64,000 bases of DNA from Cristatella mucedo (GCA_009760855.2 WPIO01000031.1:2359001-2423000); one strand, 5' to 3'; positions 44,238 to 55,650 are shown, numbered from the stretch's first letter. The notes: generated by a model not told the origin, from the sequence alone. Program-made: numbers and translations.

Positions 44238-44275
<38 letters not shown>
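43409..44275 (+). mobile_element. CR1/L2-like LINE copy, best-preserved RT end
   Basis: The plus-strand frame 43,409-43,984 is open for 191 codons: FVTSRLDFCNSLLTGLPACA, LQLVQNSAARLVCRERRSCH, PLLADLHWLPVKQRIDFKVL and YAPKAWNSLPTC. This is the C-terminal end of a CR1/L2-superfamily reverse transcriptase. A one-base loss near 43,971 cuts the last 20 or so residues compared with the 50.7-kb copy. The 3' tail, stem-loop (44,190-44,230) and (ATT)n follow. It lies antisense to the gene between exons 9 and 10. Confidence 0.92.
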
Positions 44276-44378
44276 ATCCTTGCTAGCACCACATTTTCTA
44301 CGCAAGTAAACAAGTAAGCTTCACATAGCCAACAATTTGTCTTTTGAGAATTAGCCAAGCAAAACAAATTCCAAAGAC

Positions 44379-44738
44379 CTTTCCATCGCAGGAGCCTGAC
44401 TTTAAGAACGTCCCCAGCTGCTTCCTCAGGAAAGCAATTTGCCCTATTGTGAAAAAGTTCAAGAGCTTGCATTCCTTCCTTCCATCGTTAACGTGAGCGG
44501 TCCACTGTCGGTGACACGCCTCAAGCATGTCGGCCATCTTGGAGATGAGGTCTGCACAGCTGTCAATGTGAGAAGTCATTGTATACTCTTTCACAGGTAG
44601 GCCAACAGCCACTTTGAAACTGACGTTGGCAGCGTCGTGATGGCTGCCTATTTCTGCTTTATAGTTGTCGAACCACATACTGCCAGCTGAGTGAATCTCA
44701 ACGTAGGCAGCCGCAAGGCGGAGCACACTCCGCAGCAT
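44379..44738 (-). CDS. RNF213: RNF213-like, window exon 9
   Basis: It encodes 120 residues: MLRSVLRLAAAYVEIHSAGS, MWFDNYKAEIGSHHDAANVS, CADLISKMADMLEACHRQWT and LNFFTIGQIAFLRKQLGTFL. It is helical and fits the RNF213 N-terminal stalk (LNxFTxxQLxxLRxxL-like). Acceptor cgttttgcttctgcag, phase 0. The donor chosen is GGAAAG|gtcttt, which keeps the frame into VYPIL of exon 10. The frame stays open to 44,298, so the 3' edge is less certain. Confidence 0.8.
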
Positions 44739-45102
44739 CTGCAGAAGCAAAACGAGACTCGTCACGGAAAAGCGGCGAAGGTGTGGCGATGTCAGCGCAG
44801 AAGCACAAGATATGTTGCCCAACCACGGAGCTCTTATGACGACTCGGTGGCGGACAGGCACAGTAGTACCCCCTCGTTTTGAGCAGAGGAAAGAGCAAGC
44901 ATCAACAGCACGTGTTCATCGACATCGACGACCGAAAGAGTAATACCCTATCACACGACAGACGGTGCCAACACGAATTGAACGTGACCGTTCGAGGGCA
45001 CTGCAGTGGCTTGGGCAGCAAGTGACTCATAATTAGACGATAAGTCTAAAATAGATAAGTAGAGCATGAGCAAAGATATATAGATATATATATATATATA
45101 TT

Positions 45103-45236
45103 CATTTATATAGCGCCCCAAGAGAACTTGATCTCTATTCAGGCGCTTCACATATGCCTCGGGGCTCGAGCCCACGACCTGAGTCCGACCTTGGTCGGGG
45201 CGAGCACCTTAACCGCTAGACCAAACCAGCTCGAAT
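45103..45236 (-). repeat. SINE-B copy with TA-rich tail
   Basis: The clearest SINE-B copy. Minus strand: A box about TCTAGCGGTTAAGGTGCTCG, B box GGGCTCGAGCCCC, then 'gtgaagcgcctgaatagagat', 'caagttctcttggggcgcta' and a TATA-rich tail at 45,078-45,102. Confidence 0.85.
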
Positions 45237-45685
45237 CGGATGCCAAAGGTAGGAAGAACAGATATACGGATGGGAGGAGGATTTGGTATTCATTTTGAAG
45301 GAGACCACACTCACTTCATGACCTTTTAGCAAGGGATATTCAGGGGCACGAAGCCAGGTCTACTGCTCACAAGCTTAGAACGGAAACAGTCTGGTGGGGC
45401 GAATCAGATACAGCCACAATAGCACGGGTACTTACTGCAGTCAACATCTACCTAATAAAGCTACTGATCTGCACGGGCTGTCTAACTAGTAGGGAGCTCA
45501 CACTGAAGAGACAACTGCTTATTTACCCTTCAGTACGGTCTGCCACTACTTTCACGGTCGTATGCACAGAAGTTCACAGAACAAGAGAGAGATCGAGTTC
45601 TGCAGAGTGAAGGTAACCACAACCATATAAACTCCCCAAAAGAATAAAGCTGGCAAGCAGGTACTAGATGAATAATGATGATGGT

Positions 45686-45835
45686 GGTTAGCTGATTAAA
45701 CAGCCTTGTTTATATAGTAACAAAAGAGCTTTAACGGCTATCACCACTGCTTGCAGTGAACAATCAAGCACATTGCAGGACTCGAAGCCACGGCACACGC
45801 TGTGAAGTTCAAGCACTTTACCTCCTGGGGCAATC
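45686..45835 (-). repeat. SINE-A copy, diverged
   Basis: The body is readable ('gctgattaaacagcc', 'ttaacggctatcaccactgc') with a degraded head; followed by a (GA)n run at 45,864-45,892. Confidence 0.7.
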
Positions 45836-45863
45836 AATATATACAACCTCAAGCAGGGATTTG

Positions 45864-45892
<29 letters not shown>
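45864..45892 (+). repeat. (GA)n microsatellite
   Basis: Perfect GA run of about 29 bp followed by GA/CA-rich simple sequence to about 45,990. Confidence 0.95.
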
Positions 45893-45895
<3 letters not shown>

Positions 45896-47010
45896 GACAG
45901 ACGGGTAGACAGAGAAGAAAGAGAACCCGAGTAACAGAGACAATGACCGAGACTGATAGAGATGTGGACAGGCAGAGACAAACACAGCTGAACAGGCATG
46001 ACAAGGCATTCGTGTTCTTCTAACACCCAGGGCACTATATGGCAGCACCAGAAGCACAGGATTGAGACAAACAGTGGTTTGCATGTTTTTTTTTTAGGGT
46101 AAACTGAAAGGACTGCATATTCCTATGGATGATTCGCCACTACTAGAGTCACCAAGAACTCGTTGATATCATCCATACCTCGGAATAGCACAAAGCCATG
46201 TGAAGAATACCAAGGACTCGAGCAGTTTAACCAAATGTTGCACATGAGATCTGTGGCCACATTTTTAAGCACAATATACACAGTACTGAAGCATGACAGT
46301 GGCAAAAGAATGAAAAACTCATTAAATGGATATGATATTTCTACACAGTATGGCACAGTATAAAAAGGGCCCTCCTTTTTTTGAATTCCAAGAATAAGGT
46401 AAGAGTAATGCAGTGATGCGCGCGGGTTGAAATATAAAAAGAAACCATACTGTTACATTTTATTTCAAGATCAGCCAGTCGAACAAAATTACCAGCATGA
46501 TTAATGAGCACAGAAACTGCTTATTCAATATCAAAGGATTTCACCTTTACTTTCGTCAAAAGGGACGGCTGAAGGCTACTATTGCAGCCACAATGATTAC
46601 AGAAAAGCTGAGAGTGACCGAGTTATGTGGATTGTAAACCTGAGCTGCCGAAGTAGGCAGGCAAGTGGTACTCCTTTTCAAGGCTTTGCTTAGCTCAGAA
46701 TGCAAGCATGCGTCGCTCGGTTACGGCAAGTGCTGCATAGCCACTCGCCATTCGTCTGTCTAGGCGGCAGCAGTTTTGAGTCAAGCTAAGGCTGACTAGC
46801 CTGCATACTATCGGCTCTATACCAGCAGAAGTCGACATCAGAGAAAAATTTCGAAGTGGGAAGCCTGCATACACGCGCAGTCAAAAATGGTATCTTCGAA
46901 GCAATGCTTAACAGCCATGAATAGCGCCTGAGATCAAGATGAATGCTCGATAATGCATCAACCGTGGTCAAAAAATAGCCCATCGAATAGCGAGACGACG
47001 GCATACTCAC

Positions 47011-47214
47011 ATTGACGAATCGGTCAACTTGCTTTGTGCTCTGCTGGGCTTGTCCAGCAACCAGCATCAGTTTATTTTGAAGTTCACACAGCTGATCATA
47101 GCTGTAAATCTTCTTCCCCTCTGCAGGAGCTGACTCACTCGTCGGTGCAGCCGTGGCAGTCGATTTGGCTTTTTCCGAAGCAGGGACAGTGACGCGAAGC
47201 ACGTCGGCAATAAC
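47011..47214 (-). CDS. RNF213: RNF213-like, window exon 8
   Basis: It encodes 68 residues: VIADVLRVTVPASEKAKSTA, TAAPTSESAPAEGKKIYSYD and QLCELQNKLMLVAGQAQQST. IYSYDxLxELQNKLMLVAGQ resembles the vertebrate stalk segment with YxxLxxLxxKLMLIAG. The Ala/Ser/Thr/Pro-rich stretch looks like a disordered insert. Acceptor gttggctgtag, donor GTCAAT|gtgagt, phase 0 at both ends. Confidence 0.85.
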
Positions 47215-47507
47215 CTACAGCCAACGAATGGTGAGATCATGATACTGAGCACTAATGCATCCAGCTCCTGGTGGGCTGGTCGGTATACCAGTCCATGGCC
47301 AAGGAAGGGTTTTAATAACTCTGAACCAACTTCTGTTACTGCTTTCCTCGAAAGAAAAGTGAAGCGAACTTCAAGTGTCATAAAAGTCGAAATTCACGAG
47401 CCTCAATTAAATAGAAGCATAAGGGCTTCAGCATCTCTACCTCCCCTTGCACGGGCAATGACGTATTGCATGCAGCAGGAATCGAATGTGTGACCAGGTC
47501 ACAAAAG

Positions 47508-47681
47508 AAATCCTAGCTGATTAAACAGCCTCTTTTGTATAGCAATAGAAGAGCCTTTACGGCTATTATCACCGCTGGCAGCAGTGATAAAGGATCGCCC
47601 ACCGAAGGATTCGAAACAACGATCTTGGGGTCGAGGTTGTGAAAAGCAACCACCTAACCTAGTGAGCCGTCACGGCTCACC
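47508..47681 (-). repeat. SINE-A copy
   Basis: Full length on the minus strand: head GGTGAGCCGTGACGGCTCAC, body, and end 'ctaggattt'. It lies about 300 bp upstream of exon 8. Confidence 0.82.
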
Positions 47682-48887
47682 AAAAAAATTGTAGATACCT
47701 TACTCCTTGTGGTTAAGATGGTGGACTGGACAAAAAGGATACATAATTATGGTTGTGCTTTGCCGATTATAACTGCCAAGGACAAGCATATGCTCCAACC
47801 TGTAGGCATAAGTAAACTACAAAAACGAATAAAATGCCGGAAAGGCAATACAGTAGAACTAATGAGAAACCATCAGCTTCACGGGTCAGCGCAACCAGAC
47901 ATCGGTTATTGTTCGTGTTAATAGAGAGAACAGGCTGACCCGTACATGCACGTTCTACTCTTTAGGTAAGCCTGCTCCAGAGTACTTTTTATAAAAAATT
48001 AGTTAGGAATTCTTGACTGAAATTAGAAAACAGTGGGCTCACTTCCAGATAGGCTAACCAAGAGAAGCATTTGCACAAGTATGAGGCAGCATCACAAGAG
48101 TGGGTATATCAGCAAATGGCACAGTATTAATGAGGTGACAATGCAAGCAGTGAGACAAAACAATTACAGCAGGCAAATGACGAATGAGAGAACACTGAGT
48201 CATTAAGCAATTTAATATGGGCTTTAATGATGCCACATCTGGCAGTGTGCTGAGAGCACTATGCCGGGGCGGAGGCTAGCTTATTACATGAAGAGGTGAA
48301 TGTTTATGCCAGCTCCCAACAAAATAAGCATTTTTGAAAGTGTGAAAGGGAGAAAGGCCAGAACAAATACTCAGCCTGTATGCAAGCAGACACATTTTCC
48401 AAGCTCCACTATCATAGTGGGAGTTGTGTAATACTTGCAAGACCAGCATGCCCACACATTTTGCTGTAGATCGGGTCAAATACAAAAAAAAAACTTTCTG
48501 CAATTCAAGAAAAAATGAATGACGAAAAATAGTTACACACAATGAACCTAGCAGGCACGAAGGCTAGCTGGCTTAATTCAGTAAAACGTTCAAGCAGCAT
48601 TCAGAATTTGGCTTTGGAACCGGTCTAGTGGTGATTCATTCATAACTTATACAGGCAAGCAGAGTAGCACGGTCTGAGACTGAAGAAAAAAGCATTTACA
48701 GCAGCGACGGTCGATTAAAAAAAATCAGTAGCTGGTCTGGGATCAGTAATTCCTGATTAAAAAAGAAAATCGAAAAGATATTTAGTTACAGCATCTGAAC
48801 TTAATGTATGGGAGTGTATACATGCACACAGATGCCCTTACAAATGTGCATGTCTCTGTGTGTGTGTGTGTGTGTGTGCGCGTGTGC

Positions 48888-48945
<58 letters not shown>

Positions 48946-49224
48946 AGCAGAAAAACAGGCAGACAGAGCCAAGTTGACAGGTACAATCCAAATGAAGAAG
49001 ACATAAAAATCACAATAAATACCAAAACAGACAGCATACAAGACCCGAATACTAGAAATTCATCTGTCACGATCAAAGCAACAATAAAATCGTGTTGTTA
49101 CAAAAAATTCTGAGGCTGCACCTGCCTTAAGCATTATATGACAGGATGCCATAAATGTCAGCCACCCATACATACCATACCAAAAACTAACAAACAAAAG
49201 TTCTCTTTAATAAGTTTTACTTAC
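47682..49224. other. Intron 7, mostly featureless
   Basis: Apart from the (GT)n run at 48,857-48,943 I see no element or exon. Confidence 0.45.
48857..48943 (+). repeat. (GT)n microsatellite
   Basis: GT run of about 87 bp with a few GC steps; opposite in orientation to the two CA runs (CA on the transcript strand here). Confidence 0.97.
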
Positions 49225-49377
49225 CAGCTTGTGGCTCATGCCACTAGTTCGGAGACATCCAAGCTCATACAAGCCTGATTCGTTAATGATGGTCACTTGC
49301 TGCAGCGTTGTCTGTTCAAGAGTGCCCAACGAATCTTTGACTGTTTTCAACCAGTGCAGGACATCCATTGTGTCTTT
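49225..49377 (-). CDS. RNF213: RNF213-like, window exon 7
   Basis: It encodes 51 residues: KDTMDVLHWLKTVKDSLGTL, EQTTLQQVTIINESGLYELG and CLRTSGMSHKL. It fits the stalk segment with an INxSGxYxxG-like string. Acceptor actgaatgcatttcag, donor AAGCTG|gtaagt, phase 0 at both ends. Confidence 0.85.
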
Positions 49378-50650
49378 CTGAAATGCATTCAGTAGTTGTT
49401 GAGAAAGCAATATCGTTATGGAAACTGCATAGGAAGCCGGCAGATATTAAAGTATAGGTTTTCAAAGGCATTACTTAAAAAATGATGACATCTAATGCTG
49501 TCCCTACCGAATACTGATGCTGTCATTTTCTGGACTACCCCCTTAGCTTCTGCCCCACCCGATGTCCCACATATGGGATGCAACCATAGTCTGACAGTTC
49601 ATAAAAGCTGTCAATCAATTGGCAGAAAATCCAACAACCAGCAGGATTTGAACTCATGACCTCAGCATTCCAGATCAGTGATGCTAACAACTTGAACATC
49701 CAGATTACCCAATTTAGAGTCACACCAAATTATTTAGAATCGGCATGCTTAAGGCAGCAGGAGTAGGTTTACTTAATGTCTGCTATTTTGCATAATCGCC
49801 GGTATTAACAAAGAATTGTGAATAACATTAGTAGAGCATCTTAGTGGGCAAAAGCTATAAATCGCTGAAGCTATATTCGATGCATACCAGCCTAGCTACT
49901 TGTTTCAAATCCCTATTCATCGAAACTATATTCAGCTCACATTTTTTAAGTGTAAAATCTACCTTACATTAATTCGTCTATCCAAATGAGCAACGATGAG
50001 TCAAGCATACAGGCTGTGGCAAATGCTGAATTTTCAAGACAGCTCCAATATTGAAGAAATCCCCTTCACGTACTTAATTGACTACATCTTTTCTTCTGCT
50101 GCCGATTTGGGTACTCTCTTTGCTGTTGACGATTCCTGTAATATCTATGATAATTACTAACTGAGATGTCCTCTTATTTCTATTGTTCTTTGTGCACCAA
50201 CAACCACCTATGCTTATCAGAGTGTACAGAAATCTCTAAAGTAGAACACATGCTTAGTCCTTACTACTTTATGAAGTCGCAGAAATGCACATACATATGC
50301 ATAGATTCATGCCACTTGGCATACCGCTTCAGATGTTGGAAATACAATCAACGAAATAAGCAAGAGAAGATACTACACAAGCAGCAATAATTGTCAGCAC
50401 TAATGCAGCACAGGTTAGATTTTTCTTGGAAAGAACAGCTAGAAATGCCAACTAAATCAGCTCAATTGATTCGTTTGGTGATTGGGCTCCCAGTTCCTAT
50501 GCTACACAAGTCTACAACTTTCTAACGACTACTGCCACCACATGCATTGACTTATTCTGCACGTACAAACGCATGCTTGAGCACTGCAAAGTGGGTCAAA
50601 AAGTACTTCTCAGTTACCGAAAATGCAAAAGAAGGTAAGCAAGGCAACGA
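49378..50650. other. Intron 6, part without recognised elements
   Basis: AT-rich, no repeat family or family-like frame seen before the LINE copy at 50,660. Confidence 0.4.
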
Positions 50651-50659
50651 GCCTAAGGT

Positions 50660-51190
50660 AACAAACAGATTTGTCGCTCACCTTTAGGTCCCTTCATTCT
50701 ATGGCTCCAGCCTATCTGTCAGATATACTACCCCATCAGGCCAAGCATCGTACCACCCGCTTTTCGGAATCCAACAGTCTAGAAATACCTCGTACAAACC
50801 TTAAATCTTTTGGAGACCATGCATTTAGTTCATATGCTCCCAAAGCCTGGAACTGCCTCCCGACCTGCGTCAGAACATCCCCTGACCTGACCACATTTAA
50901 AAGGACCCTAAAAACACACCTATTTAGGACAGCATTTAGTGGGTCCCTGTGATTCGTCCTTGATGTGCTTATGCGTGCTGACACTGTGCATGCTGCCACT
51001 AACCACATTTGCATGCTGACCCTGTGCATGTCACCCCTAACCATATTATTCATTTCGTTTGTTTTTCAAGCATAATTGTACTTACCGTTCAATTGCATTT
51101 CACTTTACAGCAAATGTAAAGCGCCTAGAGAGAGATTAAGTTCTCTGAGGGCGCTTTATCAAGTGAATTATTATTATTATTATTATTAAA
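50660..51190 (+). mobile_element. CR1/L2-like LINE copy, 5' truncated, young-looking
   Basis: It opens inside the RT end; the frame 50,671-50,952 is intact to its stop: SLTFRSLHSMAPAYLSDILP, HQAKHRTTRFSESNSLEIPR and FKRTLKTHLFRTAFSGSL. It is very close to the copy at 43.7-43.98 kb at the DNA level. The tail and (ATT)n end near 51,188, only about 45 nt from the exon 6 donor. Confidence 0.9.
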
Positions 51191-51232
51191 ATTCACTGTG
51201 TGAACTGTAAGCCTTAAGACAGTCATCGATAC

Positions 51233-51385
51233 GTTGCAGGCCTTGCTAAGCTTACTTTCAAATGCCAGCATCAGGACGTTAGGCGACATTCGGCTTTCTA
51301 TCAACAACCAGCAAAGCTCTTTGAGCTGTATCCCCCAGTCCCCTTCCAATGAGCATGATGCTGTATTCCCGAGGACAATAACGGT
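51233..51385 (-). CDS. RNF213: RNF213-like, window exon 6
   Basis: It encodes 51 residues: TVIVLGNTASCSLEGDWGIQ, LKELCWLLIESRMSPNVLML and AFESKLSKACN. It keeps phase 0 with exons 5 and 7. The acceptor (gcaagatatgaag) has a poor pyrimidine tract, and the donor is TGCAAC|gtatcg. The frame stays open beyond the donor into LINE tail, so the exact ends are less sure than the coding call. Confidence 0.65.
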
Positions 51386-51899
51386 CTTCATATCTTGCAG
51401 TTACTCAGTAGCTGTACTTGACCCTTATTGCTACTGATCAATACTCCATTACAAAGTAAAAATAGCCTAATATTTTCAGTTGATCTGCAGCAGCATTTAG
51501 GCAGTAGTTACCCAGCAGGTTTTCTAAAGAAATTCACTAACTGATCATACAAATAAGATAGATTAAGATTGTGAGTGACAAAAATTAGACACAACAGAAA
51601 GTTTCCCGACATGCCACACTTCACAAACATCGCCTCCACTCTTGCATATCATCCATGCGTATTTGAAACGACTGCCAATAGCTATTACAACCAGAACCCA
51701 TAATTTCAGCAGTAGAACGAATGGCATGTCATCTACACGTCTCAAACAACACGTACCAATTACTATCCAAAACAAGAGAGACCAGCAAAAATGGATTATC
51801 TGCATACACGAAAGTGCATAGACGAATGCTGCTGTAGGTTTCAGCATGCAATTTCAGCACACACAAGCACATAATGAACAAATCTCACTTTGGAACACA

Positions 51900-53000
51900 A
51901 CATACATAAAGCAAGTGGGCTTTTAGACTCCAAATTGTTTCAAGTCAGGTGAGGTCACAATGTCAGTCAGGAGTGAGCACCAAGCTTTCGGAAAAGAATA
52001 CAAACTGAAGGCACGTTCTCCAAAAGGTATGGGGTTGTTAAAAGGCACAACCAAGTCATTGGAGTCAGGAGTGCAGGTGTTGTGCTATAAATCTTGGTTG
52101 ATAATAGATCAGTAGGCCAGATCAAGAAAATAAAGGAGCCTAAAAGCGATTGTAAAAACTTTAAAAAATCAATAGACTGCTTGCTGATTCGCCAGTTCAG
52201 ATCAGTAGGAAGTGACGTTATGTGACAGCTACAATTTTCACGACAGACAAGCCGTGCTGAAAAGTTCTCGGCAGACTGTAAGCATCTGATTACACAAGTA
52301 GGGAGGCCTGTCAGCAGTTACATAGCCTGTGAGTTACATAAGTCAAGACGGGATGTCACAAATGCATGGACTACACACTTTAATGGAGTATCCCTGTCTA
52401 CGAGGGGGCCCAATTATTTGCCAGGCAAAGTAGATGAAAGTTAGCAGACTTGACTGTGGAGCTGATGCTGTGGTCTAGAGAAAGATCTATTCTGTAGAAG
52501 ACATCTAGATTTCGTGCAGATGATCCGAAGAGATATGCTGAATGAGCCCATTTTGTGGGATAGGTTATCGAATTTCTGAGCAACACTTGGTTTGGCCATA
52601 ACTATTAGGTTGATGCATCGTTACTCAATTTGAGAAAGTTTTTTAACATCAACGTATGAGTGTCAACGATACATTCAGCAAGTGAGCTGAGTGACTTTGA
52701 GACGCTAGAAGGCAAGGAAGGGTCAAGCAACAAGTACAGCTATGTGTCAGCTGCATAAAAATATAAGCCCTGGTTGTGCATAGTGACTACATCGGTAAAA
52801 AAGAGAATGGATTTTGAAAATAACGAGCCAAGTAAAGACCCTTAAGGTATCAATAATTGTAAGGCCCACTGGTTAGTGTTGGACGTTGATATGTACGCTT
52901 TGAAATTTCCCATCGAAATAGGAAGCAAGCTGCTGTAGGGCAGCATCGAAGCTGCATAGGCGATAGTATAGGCGCTCAAGAAAGACTTAGTGATCAATGG
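51900..53000 (-). mobile_element. CR1/L2-like LINE copy, minus strand, includes RT palm
   Basis: The longest LINE copy. Minus-strand fragments include the palm motif region GLIFLCS/YAADT, then LYLLLDPSLPSSVSKSLSSL-type residues, AHSAYLFGSSARNLDVFYRI and DLSLDHSISSTVKSANFHLL. The catalytic YADD reads YAAD in the best frame. It is degenerate, with frameshifts, and its 3' end is at about 51,900. Confidence 0.82.
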
Positions 53001-53014
53001 TGTTATTCATGTTG

Positions 53015-53125
53015 CCTATCAAACATGATACCACTCACCATTCAATCGTGTTTCCTTTGCAACTAACGTGAAGCAACTAGAAATAGATTGAGTTATCCGA
53101 GGGCGCTTTATAAAGAGTATTAATA
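53015..53125 (+). repeat. LINE 3' tail fragment, plus strand
   Basis: It has 'aaacatgataccactcaccattcaa' and the stem-loop ('gaagcaactagaaatagattgagtt...ggcgcttta'). It lies next to, and opposite in orientation to, the minus-strand LINE just before it. Confidence 0.65.
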
Positions 53126-53317
53126 TTCTTATGGTAACAAAACCTGCCAAGAGATCCAGCAGGAGTAGAAGAGAGACTCTGCTTAAGTCAGCTGCGTCTT
53201 TATAAACTTGCAGCAGAGCTGAATCTATGTGGTTGCAAGCAGTAAATATACAGGGAATTGCATCCCACGAGCACAAATTAATACGTGTGAGCAAGGCAAG
53301 AAAGAAAGGTGACTTAC

Positions 53318-53535
53318 AAGTTTGGAAGCCAGCTTCGCATCGTTGGCTAAGCTATTCCATAGTTCTCCACAGCGATAGAGAAAGTCTTCAAGGCCAGCTG
53401 TGGCAGGAAGATTGTATATTAGTTGAGAGTATCCAGTAATCGATTCTCGGAAGCTAGCAGCATATGCAAGTTCACGAGGATCTTCTCCAGCGACGACAGT
53501 AGCAAGGTCAACGAACACACTCAGTTCTCGTTGAT
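53318..53535 (-). CDS. RNF213: RNF213-like, window exon 5
   Basis: It encodes about 72 residues: QRELSVFVDLATVVAGEDPR, ELAYAASFRESITGYSQLIY, NLPATAGLEDFLYRCGELWN and SLANDAKLASKL. The segment LSxFVDLATIxAGExxxxxxxxxxxxxAVxGY is recognisable from vertebrate RNF213. Acceptor cttgttttgcag takes one base from exon 4, and donor AAACTT|gtaagt is phase 0. Confidence 0.9.
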
Positions 53536-54028
53536 CTGCAAAACAAGAAGGCATTTGGCTTATGAATAGGATCAACCAACTATGACAACCTAAAGATCGC
53601 ATATGCACAGGAATAAAAAACGTTGATGCACAGCATCGATGTCCCTTTCCTCCTCGAAGTACCAAATATCATGTGAAATATAGTTGCCCAATGACAGGTC
53701 AATATTTATCTCAATGGCAGTTTATAGAGGTATTTAAAACAGCATCATGGATTTCATATCTGAAGTGATTGCAACAATTTGAAAAAATTAATGACAAAAA
53801 AGAGATTAATATCGATGGCATCGATTTCGAGTTTCCATTACAGAACGAGACAGCGATGGTAAAGAAGGACAGTGGTGGTACTGCCACGGCTCACAGCATT
53901 CTTGCAGACTTATTGCAACTATCAACTCTGCACGAAGTGTATTCATAACTGATTAATAAGTGTGCCACCATTGTGAAGCTGACTCTATATGCCCCAGTGG
54001 ATGTCAGAAGGCATAAGTAATGGCTAGG

Positions 54029-54200
54029 TGAGCCGTGATGGCACACTAGGTAAGGCGGTCGCTTTCACGACCTCGGTCCCGAGGTCGTGGGTTCGATTCC
54101 TGCAGTGGGCGATTCACTATCGCCACTGCAAGCGGTGATGATAGCCGTAAAGGCTCTCCTGTCGCTAAACAAAAAGAGGCTGCTCAATCAGCTAGGATTT
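54029..54200 (+). repeat. SINE-A copy, well preserved
   Basis: Full-length family layout: GTGAGCCGTGATGGCACACT head, B box GGTTCGATTCC, body 'gccactgcaagcggtgatga', end 'aatcagctaggattt'. Confidence 0.88.
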
Positions 54201-54419
54201 AAGGTCTATTATTCAAGACTCAGAAGACCTAAGATTCGTAGAAGCACCTGAACTGCAGCTCAGTGGCTGCCTTAGTAGCACCCACAATAGGTGATCTGAA
54301 CGGTTAAAGGGTAGATGTCAAGAAAATATTGAACAATTTGTCCATCAATCGAAAACAATGTATTTATATTACCTTTTAAAAGACAAACTTGTTAATAATG
54401 GGGTCGGAAGTGCTGACGA

Positions 54420-55085
54420 CTTCTAAAGAGTTAAATCCCTTTCTAATCACTTTATATGTACATTAAAGGAAGCAAGTCAATACGGTTAGTGATAACATAG
54501 ACCGAGTCGGGATGCATCAGCACACAAAGACAATTAGCAGGGACCAAGCAAAATGCTGCGCCGGACAGGTGCGTTGTAGCTTATTTTTAAATTTCATCAA
54601 ATCAGGAGACGTCGTGACGTCATTCGAAAGTGATCTCCAGGCTTTCGGAGCATACAAACAAAACGTGCTTCAAAGATTTGAGCTTGGTCCGAGGCACAGG
54701 TAAAAAAACTTGAGTCGGACGAGTGGCTGGTATAATGCGCAGCCTGATAAGGAATTAGTCCGCATAAGAAAGCTAAAGCGAGAGAATAAGGAGACCTAAA
54801 AGCAAGCGACAGAACCTCTACGTCGATAGGCTGCTTGATTGGAAACCAGTGCAGGTCGCTGAAAGTAGAAAAATTTAGCAATTGAAGCCTTCAGGACAGA
54901 GAAGCCTAGCTAGAGCACACCAGCTATCGGCACGTTATTGCTCATGCCGGAAGACCTGCGTGTAGTGCATTACAGAAGTTAAGGCAGAATGTCACAAATC
55001 AAATGCATGGGCCTACTTTGACATTCTACCCCAGTCTAAACAGGCCGGATTATTTGCAATTCTGCAGATCTTAAAGTTGGCAGCC
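54420..55085 (-). mobile_element. CR1/L2-like LINE copy, minus strand, degenerate
   Basis: Minus-strand frame near 54,600-54,880 gives FSDLHWFPIKQPIDVEVLSL and AFRSPYSLALAFLCGLIPYQ, the usual RT C-terminal end. The tail lies at 54,420-54,500. Extensively mutated. Confidence 0.8.
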
Positions 55086-55493
55086 GACTTTTTGTCTGTT
55101 GATATTAATGCTCTGATAGCTCCCTCTGAGAGAGGGTGTAAATTACTGAAGTTTAGTGGTAGTGTGATGTCTGAGCAAGATGTGATGTACTTAAGAGGAT
55201 ATTAATACCGAGGTACAGCAAAAGCGAGTGCATGTCCAATAGTAAATAGGCTGATAAAAAAAATTTGCAAGTGCAGGAAAAACTTTCCCATTTGGACAGG
55301 TTTTTACATGAGGATAACCACAATGCTATACCTTTACATTTTGGCTGATATCGCTCCGACTCAAGTTTAAGCATACACAGTAGAACGCGAGCTGACTAAT
55401 CAAGCATGCGGCAGCACGAGTAGACAAAAGACGAGCAACAGTCCGTCTCACATCGAACACAGCGCAACAGAAAGTATGCTAAGAACTGGTTAC

Positions 55494-55650
55494 CTTTGAC
55501 AAACTGTTTTACCCAGTCTACTAGTTCCTTGCATTCCTGGAAAACTTCGAGGCACCGCACCTTCTCCTTATCTTCTAGTGCCTTCAGCTTCTCACCAGCG
55601 GTGAACAGGCTATCGGTGATGTCTGTCAACTTCCGGCTTTTATCTTTATC
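55494..55650 (-). CDS. RNF213: RNF213-like, window exon 4
   Basis: It encodes about 52 residues: DKDKSRKLTDITDSLFTAGE, KLKALEDKEKVRCLEVFQEC and KELVDWVKQFVK. It is helical, like the stalk region preceding LSxFVDLA. Acceptor ttctaaaatttag, donor AAAGG|taacc read as CAAAG|gtaacc, phase 0 to 1, which joins exon 5 (G|AT, Asp). Confidence 0.82.
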
